Below, piece after piece: positions 1-7,422 of a stretch of 40,399 nucleotides of DNA. The notes under the pieces are model-generated. The model worked only from the letters and a program-made list of their open reading frames with translations, ran no database searches and had not been told where the DNA came from. The translations under genes were made by a program, and so were the position numbers. Within the stretch, counting starts at the first letter, position 1, and every line of letters begins with the position of its first letter. The stretch is from Phycisphaerales bacterium (GTDB taxonomy: Bacteria; Planctomycetota; Phycisphaerae; Phycisphaerales; UBA1924): NCBI GenBank assembly GCA_022843565.1, contig JALHNK010000012.1:1-40399 (forward strand). The letters run 5' to 3'.

Positions 1-794
1 CGGGCTTGGCTTCGGGTGCTGGCGCGGCGGCTGGTGCCGGGGTGTCGCCGATCGGGCGCATCTGCGGCAGGGGCTCGCCGGACGGATTCGACGGCTGGCT
101 CGAGGGCTCGCTGGGCTTGGCCGGCTGGTCGCGCTTCACGGTGCCGGGCTGCAGCAGAGCGATGTCGCGATCCAGCAGCTTCACCTGAAGCTCATCGGCG
201 GAGCGCCGATCAGCACCGGACAGCTCAACACCCCAGCGCCGTACCTGCGCGAGCGTCGTCCGCGACGCGTCGATGTCGCCCTTGGCGTACAGCTCGGTCG
301 CCTTGGCGATCGTCGTCGAGACGCGCGGCATCAGTTCGTTGCGCTGGGCGTTGATCGTCTCCAGCGATTGGGCGGCGCGGGCCTTCTCCGTGCTGGTCGC
401 ATCGGTGCGGTTCTGCACGCCCTCGGCGTAGCGCTGGGCCATCCGCAGGTCGCCCTCATCGCGGAGCAGGTCGCTCTTCTGGAGCGAGACCTCGCACTCT
501 GAGAGCTGGCTGATCTTCGAGTCAAGCTCGTCGAGGCGAGCGACCATCGCTGAGCGCTGGGCGTCGGTCAGTTGGGCGGTGCCGGGCTTGATGGCCGAGA
601 GCAGAGCCGCGCGAGCGGCGACGAGTCGCTTCTCGCTGACCAAGCGGTCAATGGCGTCCATCGACTGAGTGGTCTGATTCGGCAGCAGACTCTGCGCCAG
701 CACCATCGGTGCGGCGGCGCCAACGCTGAGCGCGGCGAGGGTGATCGTGTTGGACATCACGGACGCGGTGGACTCACGGTTCTTGACCGACATG
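1..794 (-). CDS. Secreted protein, C-terminus cut by the left edge, function unknown
   Basis: An open frame runs from an ATG at 794 leftwards to base 1 with no stop, so at least 264 residues are present and the C-terminus is outside the window. The N-terminus is a basic stretch followed by a hydrophobic segment ending in PMVLAQ, which reads as a Sec signal peptide of about 35 residues. The mature part (roughly residues 40-220) is helical and charged with evenly spaced Ala/Leu, suggesting TPR-like or coiled-coil helices. It then becomes a Pro/Ala/Ser linker with PAKPSEPSSQP-type sequence at the edge. A GGAG lies 8 bases before the ATG. A second in-frame ATG twelve codons on is possible. The layout resembles the N-terminal part of planctomycete secretin-like proteins, but the domain that would prove this is missing, so no function is assigned. 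Confidence 0.7.
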
Positions 795-1266
795 CAGCAG
801 CTCCGATTGCACGCCGCGCGCAGCCCCCCGAGGGGTCCTGACGCGGACAGAGGGGACAAGCCTAACGCCTCCGGTTCGCAAACGCAAACCCGCAGTTGCC
901 GACTTTTGTCGCAAACCTTTTCCACATCAGGACTTGCGACGCGAGATTCTTTCACAAGTTCCGGGGTGTTCGGGTTCTAGAAGTAGAATGCGGCGGGTTT
1001 CTACTGGTTCGAAACGCTGGTCCCACACACTGACCCGCAACGCCAGCGACTTTGACCAAAATACCCGTTCTTCCTGCGTGTGAACCCGATTTCTTACGAA
1101 CGGTTCACGAGCTCGTGCGAGGGGGCAGGCGGGTGGCGGAGCCCGCAACGCGAGATCGCGGCGGCTCGGACATGGACGTTGAAGGGAACTCGGTTGACCG
1201 GTGCTCCGGACAGCAGCAGTGCGCGTCACGTGGCTCGGCCGGTGCGGCAGATATCAGGTCAAGCAC
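795..1266. other. Intergenic region between alr and the left-edge gene
   Basis: No convincing gene is seen in this 472-base gap. It is less GC-rich than its surroundings, particularly at 880-1000, consistent with promoter DNA. An imperfect inverted repeat, GTTGCCGAC-TTTT-GTCGCAAAC, lies at 895-916 just upstream of the candidate promoter and might be an operator. A TTCGAAA at 1008-1014 recalls a tRNA T-loop, but no stem can be formed around it. Confidence 0.5.
859..887 (-). promoter_or_regulatory. Candidate promoter for the left-edge secreted gene
   Basis: On the minus strand TTGCGT (887-882) and TAGGCT (864-859) are separated by 17 bases. Transcription would start near 852, about 58 bases before the ATG at 794. 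Each hexamer matches three of six consensus bases, so this is a weak sigma-70-type prediction. Confidence 0.3.
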
Positions 1267-2595
1267 TTAGACGCGGATGGCGGATTGCGCGCGGGCAGCC
1301 ACTCGCGTGACCGTTTCTGCGCTCTCGCCCTCATTGGAAAAAAGGTACGTGCGCTCCGGCACGGCGCTCAGGCGGCAGAGGAACTCGTGGGTGATCGTGC
1401 CCGCGCTGGCGGCGAGCGTCGGCAGGTGGTTGGGCATTCCCGGCACCGAGCCGACGATTTCGACCTCGCGCCCGACCTCGCACAACTCGGGCGGCGCGTC
1501 CGTGACGTCGATGGTGATCTGATCCATGCTCACGCGTCCGACGATCGGGGCCCAGACCGAGCGGGTCGGATCAAGCTCGAAGCTCGCGGTGGGCTCGACC
1601 GTTCGCGGGCGATCCCAGTTCAGGCCGGTCAAGCGGACTTTGGCCCGGTTGCCAAGAGTCAGCGGGTAGCCGTCGGCATATCCGACGGGCACGATCGCGA
1701 TTTTCGACGGGCGTTCGCTGTGCCACGTCCGCCCGTAGCCGACGGGCCAGCCACTCGGGATCTCCTGCGTGTGGACGATGCGGCTGACCCAGCGCACCGC
1801 GGGGCGCAGGCCGGTTGCGATCTCGCCGAACTCGGGCAGGTGCTCGCCGGTCATCTCGTCGGCGTAGCCGAGGAGGCCGAGGCCCACGCGGACCATCGTG
1901 GCGTGGTAGGACGCGGAGCGAAACGTCGCGGCGGTGTTGGCGGCGTGAACGACACAGGGCGGCTGGCCGCGGGCAATGGCGGCGCTGAGCTTGGGCTTGA
2001 TGCGTTCGATCCAGTTGCGGAAGAAGCGGGCCTGCTCGCGTGTGAAGGGTTCGTCACTTGCGGGGCTGGAGAAGTGCGTCATGAGCCCGGCGAGGCGGAG
2101 GCGCGGGCTGGTGGTGGCGAGGTTGACGAGACGCTCGCCCTCATCGGGAAGGCAGCCGCCGCGGGACATGCCGGTGTCGATCTGGATGTGGACGGGGATA
2201 GTGATGCCGAGGCTGTTGGCGCAGGCGATGAGGGCGTGGGCCTGTCGCTCGCTGTGGAGAGCGACGTGAAGGCGACCGGTGACGGCGAGGCGGTAGAGCG
2301 AATCCTGACGATCGAAGCCATCGACGGGCATGAGCAGGAGGATGGGGGTGCGGATGGGCGCGTCGGCGAGTTGTCGTGCCTCGGCGAGGCAGTAGACCGC
2401 GAGCAGATCGACGCCGAGCGAGGCCAGACGTTTGGCGATCCGGGCGGCGCCGAGCGCGTAGGCGTCCTGCTTGATGATCGCGCAGAGCTGGACCTTTGAC
2501 GGGTGGCCTTCGGCGCCCGCGGCGATGGTCGAGCGGATGACGCCAACGTTCGAATCGATGGCCGCCAGATCAATCTCCAGACGCGATGTGGTCAC
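1267..2595 (-). CDS. alr: Alanine racemase
   Basis: A PLP-dependent racemase that interconverts L- and D-alanine in the cytoplasm to supply D-Ala for peptidoglycan. The 442-residue protein has the N-terminal TIM-barrel signature with the PLP lysine at K42 (AIIKQDAYALG), the phosphate-binding HIQIDTGMSRGG segment (residues 137-147), and the second catalytic base Y306 in VPVGYADGY. The C-terminal beta domain follows, with GRVSMDQITIDVT. It is longer than the usual 360-390 residues because of short insertions, for example about residues 333-348. The start is a GTG preceded by CGGAG at a 7-base spacing. The gene is divergent from the helicase at 2687, with about 90 bases between them. The assignment is secure. 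Whether this is the biosynthetic or a catabolic enzyme cannot be told from the sequence. Confidence 0.95.
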   Translation of the reverse strand: MTTSRLEIDLAAIDSNVGVIRSTIAAGAEGHPSKVQLCAIIKQDAYALGAARIAKRLASLGVDLLAVYCLAEARQLADAPIRTPILLLMPVDGFDRQDSLYRLAVTGRLHVALHSERQAHALIACANSLGITIPVHIQIDTGMSRGGCLPDEGERLVNLATTSPRLRLAGLMTHFSSPASDEPFTREQARFFRNWIERIKPKLSAAIARGQPPCVVHAANTAATFRSASYHATMVRVGLGLLGYADEMTGEHLPEFGEIATGLRPAVRWVSRIVHTQEIPSGWPVGYGRTWHSERPSKIAIVPVGYADGYPLTLGNRAKVRLTGLNWDRPRTVEPTASFELDPTRSVWAPIVGRVSMDQITIDVTDAPPELCEVGREVEIVGSVPGMPNHLPTLAASAGTITHEFLCRLSAVPERTYLFSNEGESAETVTRVAARAQSAIRV

Positions 2596-2686
2596 AAGCG
2601 GCTCCGTTCAAGGCGTGCGCAGGGCGCACCGTGATGATGAGGGTTCTATGATGGTCATCGGACTTGTGACAGGATTGACTGCGAAA

Positions 2687-4177
2687 ATGGCCATGAACAC
2701 ATCCAACGACTCTCTTTCCGCACCTTCATCGGCTTCCGCTGCCTCTCCGGCCCCGGATGACTCGACGCACACGAGCGAACTGCCGCAGGCGAACGTGAAC
2801 GCTCCGACGCTGCAATCGGTGGACGACGTCTTCACCGAGGTCGCGAACTTTGATGCTCTGGGCCTGCGGAACAGCGTGCTCAAAGGGCTGAAGGCCGCTG
2901 GCTTTGAGCGCCCGACGCGGATTCAGGCGATGCTGATTCCTCGCATCATGGCGGGCAAAGACGTCATGGGGCAGGCCAAGACCGGCACCGGCAAGACGGC
3001 GGCGTTTGCCCTGCCGCTGTTGAACAACCTGCAGAAGGATGTGCCGAGTCAGGCGCTGATTCTGGTGCCGACGCGCGAGCTTGCGATGCAGGTGGCCCGT
3101 GAGATCAACGAACTGGGAGCACTGACGCCGATTCGCGCTGTTGCGGTCATCGGTGGCGAGCGAATTCAGACGCAACTCCAGGTGCTGCAGACTGGGCCGC
3201 AGATCATTGTCTCGACCCCCGGGCGTCTGATGGACATGGTCCAACGCGGGCATATCTCGCTGAGCAGCGTCAAGCACGCGGTGCTGGACGAAGTGGACCG
3301 GATGCTGGATATTGGCTTCCGCGAGGACATCAAAAAGATCCTGGGCATGTGCCCGCAGCCGCCGGAACGCCAGACGATTTTTGTGAGCGCGACGTTCTCA
3401 CCGGATATCGAGCGGCTGATCCAGCGTCATAGCAGCAACCCGGAGAAGATTGTCGCGGTGACGGCCGGCGCGCTGACCACCAAGCTGGTGCGCCAGCACT
3501 ACCTGGCGGTGCAGCCCTGGGACAAGAAGAAGCTGCTGGCGCATCTGCTGACGCACGAGGACCCGGCGTTGACGCTGGTCTTCTGCCGCATGAAGCGGAC
3601 GGTGGACGAGCTGACGAAGTATCTGAACGAGAAGAAGATCGACGCGCACGCGATGCACGGCGACATGTACCAGACCAAGCGCAACAAGATCATCGAGCGG
3701 CTGCACAAGGGCGATCTGAGCGTGCTGGTGGCCAGCGATCTGGCCAGCCGCGGCTTGGACGTTGACGGCATCACGCACGTGATCAACTACGACATGCCGG
3801 AGGATCCGGAGATCTACGTGCACCGCATCGGGCGCACGGCGCGAATCGGTCGCGAGGGTGTGGCGTGGAGCTTCGTGACGCCGGAGCAGGGCGAGCTGCT
3901 GACGCAGGTCGAGTTCCTGATCAACATGGAGATCCCGAAGCTGGATTACCCGGACTTTGTGGCCAGCGCTCCGCCCGGTGGCGTGGCGCGGTACGCGGTG
4001 CCCAACTCGCAAGAGCCCAAGCCGGTGGTGGAGAACGCGGTGAGCCGCTACGCCGCGGCGATGCCCCCGGCACCGGTGCGGAGCAAGGCCGAGATCGACG
4101 CGCAGAAGTTCCCGGGCGGGATCGTGCCGACGAAGTTGCCAGCCAAGCGGATGTTCGGGAAGGTCAAAGGGCGGTGA
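2687..4177 (+). CDS. DEAD-box family ATP-dependent RNA helicase with DEVD in motif II
   Basis: An SF2 RNA helicase, probably acting in ribosome assembly or RNA decay. Motifs appear in order: Q motif (FDALGLRNSVLKGLKAAGFE, then PTRIQ), motif I AKTGTGKT, Ia PTRELA, GG, Ib TPGRLMD, motif II DEVD in place of DEAD, motif III SAT, motif V ASRGLDVDGITHV and motif VI HRIGRTARIGREG. After the RecA2 domain a tail of about 90 residues ends in a basic MFGKVKGR. The length is about 496 residues. The start is uncertain: in-frame ATGs lie at 2648, 2651, 2687 and 2693. I prefer 2687 because TATGAT at 2647-2652 could be the -10 box, which would exclude the two upstream ATGs. If it is not, 2651 has a GAGGG seven bases upstream. 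Which RhlE/RhlB/DbpA-type subfamily it belongs to is not clear. Confidence 0.92.
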   Translation: MAMNTSNDSLSAPSSASAASPAPDDSTHTSELPQANVNAPTLQSVDDVFTEVANFDALGLRNSVLKGLKAAGFERPTRIQAMLIPRIMAGKDVMGQAKTGTGKTAAFALPLLNNLQKDVPSQALILVPTRELAMQVAREINELGALTPIRAVAVIGGERIQTQLQVLQTGPQIIVSTPGRLMDMVQRGHISLSSVKHAVLDEVDRMLDIGFREDIKKILGMCPQPPERQTIFVSATFSPDIERLIQRHSSNPEKIVAVTAGALTTKLVRQHYLAVQPWDKKKLLAHLLTHEDPALTLVFCRMKRTVDELTKYLNEKKIDAHAMHGDMYQTKRNKIIERLHKGDLSVLVASDLASRGLDVDGITHVINYDMPEDPEIYVHRIGRTARIGREGVAWSFVTPEQGELLTQVEFLINMEIPKLDYPDFVASAPPGGVARYAVPNSQEPKPVVENAVSRYAAAMPPAPVRSKAEIDAQKFPGGIVPTKLPAKRMFGKVKGR

Positions 4178-4194
4178 GGCGAGGGCGGGGAAGC

Positions 4195-4229
4195 GTGCTG
4201 AGCGATGAGTGCTGAGTGCTGGGCGTTGC
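4195..4229. repeat. Degenerate heptamer tandem repeat
   Basis: Five adjacent 7-base units follow the helicase stop: GTGCTGA, GCGATGA, GTGCTGA, GTGCTGG, GCGTTGC. Two are identical and one differs by a single base. The array is intergenic and lies about 100 bases before the next gene. It resembles the short tandemly repeated heptamers described in cyanobacterial intergenic DNA. Confidence 0.6.
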
Positions 4230-4332
4230 GAGTCGCACGTTCACTGGATGGAATTGTTGACACGAGGCGATGCTTGGTGCATTCTTCGTCGTCGTGGCTG
4301 CCGGAGGGCAATGCGACGCGGAGGCCCGTTGC

Positions 4333-5469
4333 ATGATGCGATCACTGAGGACGCGTGTGGCTCGATCGCTGGCGTTGGTCGCTGGCGGTGTGTGCGTTGC
4401 TGGCGCCGCGTCGCCAGCGATGGCGGCGCCGCGTGAGCTGGTGATCATGGTGACGGGATACTGGCCGCCGACGAACAACATGCTCCGCCCGTGGAGCCCG
4501 AACAGCGCGCAGAACGGCGGCACATGGACGGGGCAGAACTGGGAGGGGCGGGGCTACACGATCAAGGCGTACTTCCCGGAGTTCCCGGGCCTGACCGGGC
4601 CGAACTGGGGCAAGGGGACGGGCGATTTCGAGGTGGACTATCAGGACACTGATGCGGACTTCGCGCGGATTGTTGCGGAGCTGAAGCCGGTGGCGATCGT
4701 GTCATTCAGCCGCGCGAGCACGACGATTGGCTGGGAGATGGAGCCGGCGTACCAGCGATTCCGGATTACGTCGAGCGAGACGGCGCCGCCGGGCCGCACG
4801 ATCTCGCTGTACAGCGCGGACTATTCTGGCGCGACGCGCCCGACGGGCACGTCGATCGTCGGTGATGCGGTGGGCACGGTGTACCCGGCGACGCTGCCGA
4901 TGCAGGCGATTGTCGATGGCGTGCAGGCGCTGAACACGATCGGCCAGCCGGAGATCATCGATCCGTTCATCCCGAGCTACAACCCGGCGACACCGAACAG
5001 CTACGACTACAGCGGGTCGTTCTTGTCGGGTTTCATGCCGTATCTGGCGGCCCGCTATCGCAGCCTGAACAGCGACCCGGCATCGCCGATGTTCTGTGCG
5101 ATGTCCGGGCACGTCCACGTGGGCACTTCGCTGGTGAATGCGAACGCTCTGTGCGTAGCGGCGTCGGAGATCACGCTGCGCGAAGTGATCAACGCGTTGA
5201 ACACGGCGCTGCCGATCTACGTCTGCCAGCCGGCGGACATCGCGGCGGATAACGGCGAGCCGCTGACGCAGACCAACCGCGGGCTCACGAACAACGGCGT
5301 GACCGAGGCGGACTACAACGCGTTTTTCGTCGGGTTCTTTGACGCGCTGGCGTATTGCGACATCGCCGACGACGCGGGTCAGGCGCCGCCGGTGGGCACG
5401 AACAACGGCGTGACCGAGGGCGACTACAACGCGTTCTTCAGCACGTTCTTCGACGGCTGCCCCGTGTAG
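4333..5469 (+). CDS. Secreted pyroglutamyl-peptidase-like (C15 fold) protein with C-terminal GC-type dockerin
   Basis: A 378-residue exported protein. Residues 1-31 are a signal peptide ending AMA. Residues 35-300 resemble peptidase C15: an N-terminal strand ELVIMVTGYWPPTNN (compare VTGFEPFGG), VAIVSFSRAS followed by GWEME (E135/E137, near the family's catalytic Glu), YPATLPMQAIVDGV, then SGSFLSGFMPYLAARY and MSGHVHVG. When the last two segments are laid on GTYVCNHVMY and the C15 HV segment, His (H260 or H262) is retained but the nucleophile is S232 instead of Cys. The C-terminus holds two dockerin-like repeats, NNGVTEADYNAFFVGFFD and NNGVTEGDYNAFFSTFFD, with paired cysteines, as in the GC-type dockerin tails of planctomycete surface proteins. 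The ATG at 4333 has GGAGG 8 bases upstream. The C15 relation is inferred from motif order. The dockerin repeat is directly visible. Confidence 0.75.
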   Translation: MMRSLRTRVARSLALVAGGVCVAGAASPAMAAPRELVIMVTGYWPPTNNMLRPWSPNSAQNGGTWTGQNWEGRGYTIKAYFPEFPGLTGPNWGKGTGDFEVDYQDTDADFARIVAELKPVAIVSFSRASTTIGWEMEPAYQRFRITSSETAPPGRTISLYSADYSGATRPTGTSIVGDAVGTVYPATLPMQAIVDGVQALNTIGQPEIIDPFIPSYNPATPNSYDYSGSFLSGFMPYLAARYRSLNSDPASPMFCAMSGHVHVGTSLVNANALCVAASEITLREVINALNTALPIYVCQPADIAADNGEPLTQTNRGLTNNGVTEADYNAFFVGFFDALAYCDIADDAGQAPPVGTNNGVTEGDYNAFFSTFFDGCPV

Positions 5470-5520
5470 GGCCGGGTGGTGGGGGGGCGGCGCTGCGTGG
5501 TCCGAGAACCGATGTGGGAC

Positions 5521-5549
5521 TTGTGCCCGCCTGCGGATGAGGGTCTAAT
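5521..5549 (+). promoter_or_regulatory. Candidate promoter for the GT2-deacetylase-GT87 cassette
   Basis: TTGTGC (5521-5526) and TCTAAT (5544-5549) are exactly 17 bases apart. The -10 box matches five of six consensus bases. Transcription would start near 5556, compatible with the glycosyltransferase ATG at 5600. Confidence 0.4.
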
Positions 5550-5599
5550 GTTGGCTGATCGAGCCGTCGAATCGCGACGGGCTGTGTGATCTCAACAGG

Positions 5600-6505
5600 A
5601 TGCCGGACCACGCTTCAGCACGCTCGGACGCCGCCACCGGAGCACGGGCTCTGGCGGAGCATGTGCGCTCTCCGGTGAGGCTTGAAGCGCCGGCGGCTGG
5701 CGGCAGCGCCGGAAGCCGGGGCGGGGCAGCGGCGATCGCGATGACCGTGGTCATGCCGGTGTACAACGAGAGCGCGACGCTCCCGGCGACGCTGGATTCG
5801 ATCAGCGCGTACGCGCGGGCGAACCCCGGCGTGCGGTTTGTGCTCGTCGATGACGGCTCGCGGGATGACTCGGTGCGGATCGTGCGGACTCGATTGGGCG
5901 TGATCGGCGGTGTCGAGCTGGCACCGGGCGACACGATCGAGTCACTCGGCGATGCGCCGGTCGTGCTGATCGCAAACGCGCAGAACCAGGGCAAGGGCGG
6001 GGCGGTGCGCGGGGCGATGATGACGCTCCAAAGCGAGATGATCTGCTTCATGGATGGCGATCTGGCCTACGCGCCCGAGGACCATCTGCCGGCGATGATC
6101 GCGGCTTTGCAGTCGGCCGATGTCGTCATCGGCTCGCGGCGCGAGAGCCCCGAGGAGCGGCGGAACACCAAACGCCTCCGGCGATTGATGGGCTGGACGT
6201 TCAACCGCATCGTGCGCGTCGGCCTGAACCTGCCGATGGATGACACGCAGGCGGGTGTGAAGGGCTTCAGGATGGACGCGGCGCGCACGATCTTCAGCCG
6301 GTCGCGGCTGTCGGGTTTCTCGTTCGATGTCGAGCTGCTCTTCATCGCGCGTCAGCATGGGCTGCGCATCGCCGAGATCCCGGCACGCGTGGCGCGGGCC
6401 CATCGCAAGAAGCCGACCAACGTGAACCTGGCGACCGAGCCTCTGCGTATGCTCGGCGACCTGGTGAAGGTCCGATGGAACTGGCTGCGTGGGCGATACC
6501 GCTGA
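5600..6505 (+). CDS. Family 2 glycosyltransferase (dolichyl/polyprenyl-phosphate sugar synthase type)
   Basis: A GT-A enzyme that probably transfers a sugar from a nucleotide donor to a polyprenyl phosphate at the cytoplasmic membrane. From about residue 48 the GT2 signature is clear: MTVVMPVYNESATLPATLDS, FVLVDDGSRDDS, NQGKGGAVRGAM, the metal-binding DGD at 152-154 (FMDGDLAY), IGSRRESPE, DTQAGVKGFR and GFSFDVELLFIA. These are typical of DPM1-like soluble enzymes. No membrane segments are seen. Residues 1-47 are an Ala/Gly-rich extension unlike the family, so translation might instead begin at the ATG at 5741. The gene's 3' end overlaps the polysaccharide deacetylase by 17 bases, indicating an operon. 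The neighbouring GT87 enzyme would be a natural user of a polyprenyl-linked sugar. Confidence 0.88.
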   Translation: MPDHASARSDAATGARALAEHVRSPVRLEAPAAGGSAGSRGGAAAIAMTVVMPVYNESATLPATLDSISAYARANPGVRFVLVDDGSRDDSVRIVRTRLGVIGGVELAPGDTIESLGDAPVVLIANAQNQGKGGAVRGAMMTLQSEMICFMDGDLAYAPEDHLPAMIAALQSADVVIGSRRESPEERRNTKRLRRLMGWTFNRIVRVGLNLPMDDTQAGVKGFRMDAARTIFSRSRLSGFSFDVELLFIARQHGLRIAEIPARVARAHRKKPTNVNLATEPLRMLGDLVKVRWNWLRGRYR

Positions 6506-7355
6506 GCGAATCCTGCTGTCGTTTGATGCGGAGGAGTTTGACATCCCGCATGAGTTCGGTCGCGCGATCAGCGAGGACGAGCAGATGCGTATCGGGCGCG
6601 AGGGTGTGCAGCGGGTGCTGGATCTGCTGGATGAGGTGGGCTGCCGCGCGACGTTCTTTTCGACAGCGAGGATTGTCCTGCACGCGCCGGACCTGTTCCG
6701 CCGAGCGGTGAACGCCGGGCACGAGATCGCGAGCCACGGGTACGCGCACTCGACCTTTGAGAACGCCGACCTCAAACGCTCGCGCGAGGCGATCCTGAGC
6801 GTGCTGCCGGCAGGGAGCAGCGTCGTTGGATTCCGTCGCCCTCGCATGGCACCGACGGACGCCGGCGAGGTGCTGCGAGCCGGGTACACCTATCACTCAT
6901 CAGAGAATCCGATCTGGCTGCCCGGGCGGTACAACAAGTTCTTCTCGCCGAGGCGGTGGTCGTTTGAAGCGGTCGGTCTCGGAGAGAGCGACCCACCACG
7001 AGCCGAGCCACTCAGACTGCTCAAGATTCCCGCCGCGGCGACGCCGCTGATTCGCTGGCCGCTGTTTTGGTTGAGCTTCAAGAACACGCCGCGCGTGTGG
7101 ACGCAGGCGATGACGGCGTGGTGCCTGCGGACCGATGGCTACGCGGCGTTGTACTTTCACCCGTGGGAGCTGTGCGAGCTGAACGCGATGGGGGGCTTCG
7201 GGCTGCCGCGATGCGTGCGGCGGATCGATGGCGATGCGCTGACGGATCGGCTGCGCCGGTACCTTCGGTGGTGCAAGGCGCGCGGTGAGGTCTGCACGTA
7301 CGCGGAGTTTGCCGACGGCGTGCGCCGGGCCAATGGGTCGGCGGCGCGGGCGTGA
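6489..7355 (+). CDS. Polysaccharide deacetylase family protein
   Basis: A NodB-homology carbohydrate esterase that likely removes N-acetyl groups from an envelope or exported polysaccharide. Motif 1 is SFDAEEFD with the catalytic Asp at D13. Motif 2 is the metal-binding GHEIASHGYAHSTF, with H83 and H87 in the H-x3-H pattern. GFRRPRMAPT (the Arg motif) and a late YFHPWEL segment follow. The 288-residue length and the FHPWE ending are like the deacetylases found in exosortase/PEP-CTERM polysaccharide loci. No signal peptide or membrane anchor is seen, so it is probably cytoplasmic and may act on lipid-linked intermediates. It starts at GTG 6489 inside the end of the glycosyltransferase gene (17-base overlap), so the two are translationally linked. 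The substrate cannot be deduced. Confidence 0.88.
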   Translation: MGDTAERILLSFDAEEFDIPHEFGRAISEDEQMRIGREGVQRVLDLLDEVGCRATFFSTARIVLHAPDLFRRAVNAGHEIASHGYAHSTFENADLKRSREAILSVLPAGSSVVGFRRPRMAPTDAGEVLRAGYTYHSSENPIWLPGRYNKFFSPRRWSFEAVGLGESDPPRAEPLRLLKIPAAATPLIRWPLFWLSFKNTPRVWTQAMTAWCLRTDGYAALYFHPWELCELNAMGGFGLPRCVRRIDGDALTDRLRRYLRWCKARGEVCTYAEFADGVRRANGSAARA

Positions 7356-7422
7356 ACGTGGTCGTAGACGGGCCCGATCGCGTGGCGGAGCGGCATCGCT
7401 TCCGGTAGAGTGATCGGCATCG

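Noticed and set aside
1008-1014. TTCGAAA resembling a tRNA T-loop
   Set aside because: No acceptor, D or anticodon stem can be formed around it.
1201-2499. Long plus-strand open frame opposite alr
   Set aside because: It is the mirror of alanine racemase in GC-rich DNA. Its product is Gly/Ala/Asp/Arg-rich without any family motif, while the minus strand has the full racemase signature.
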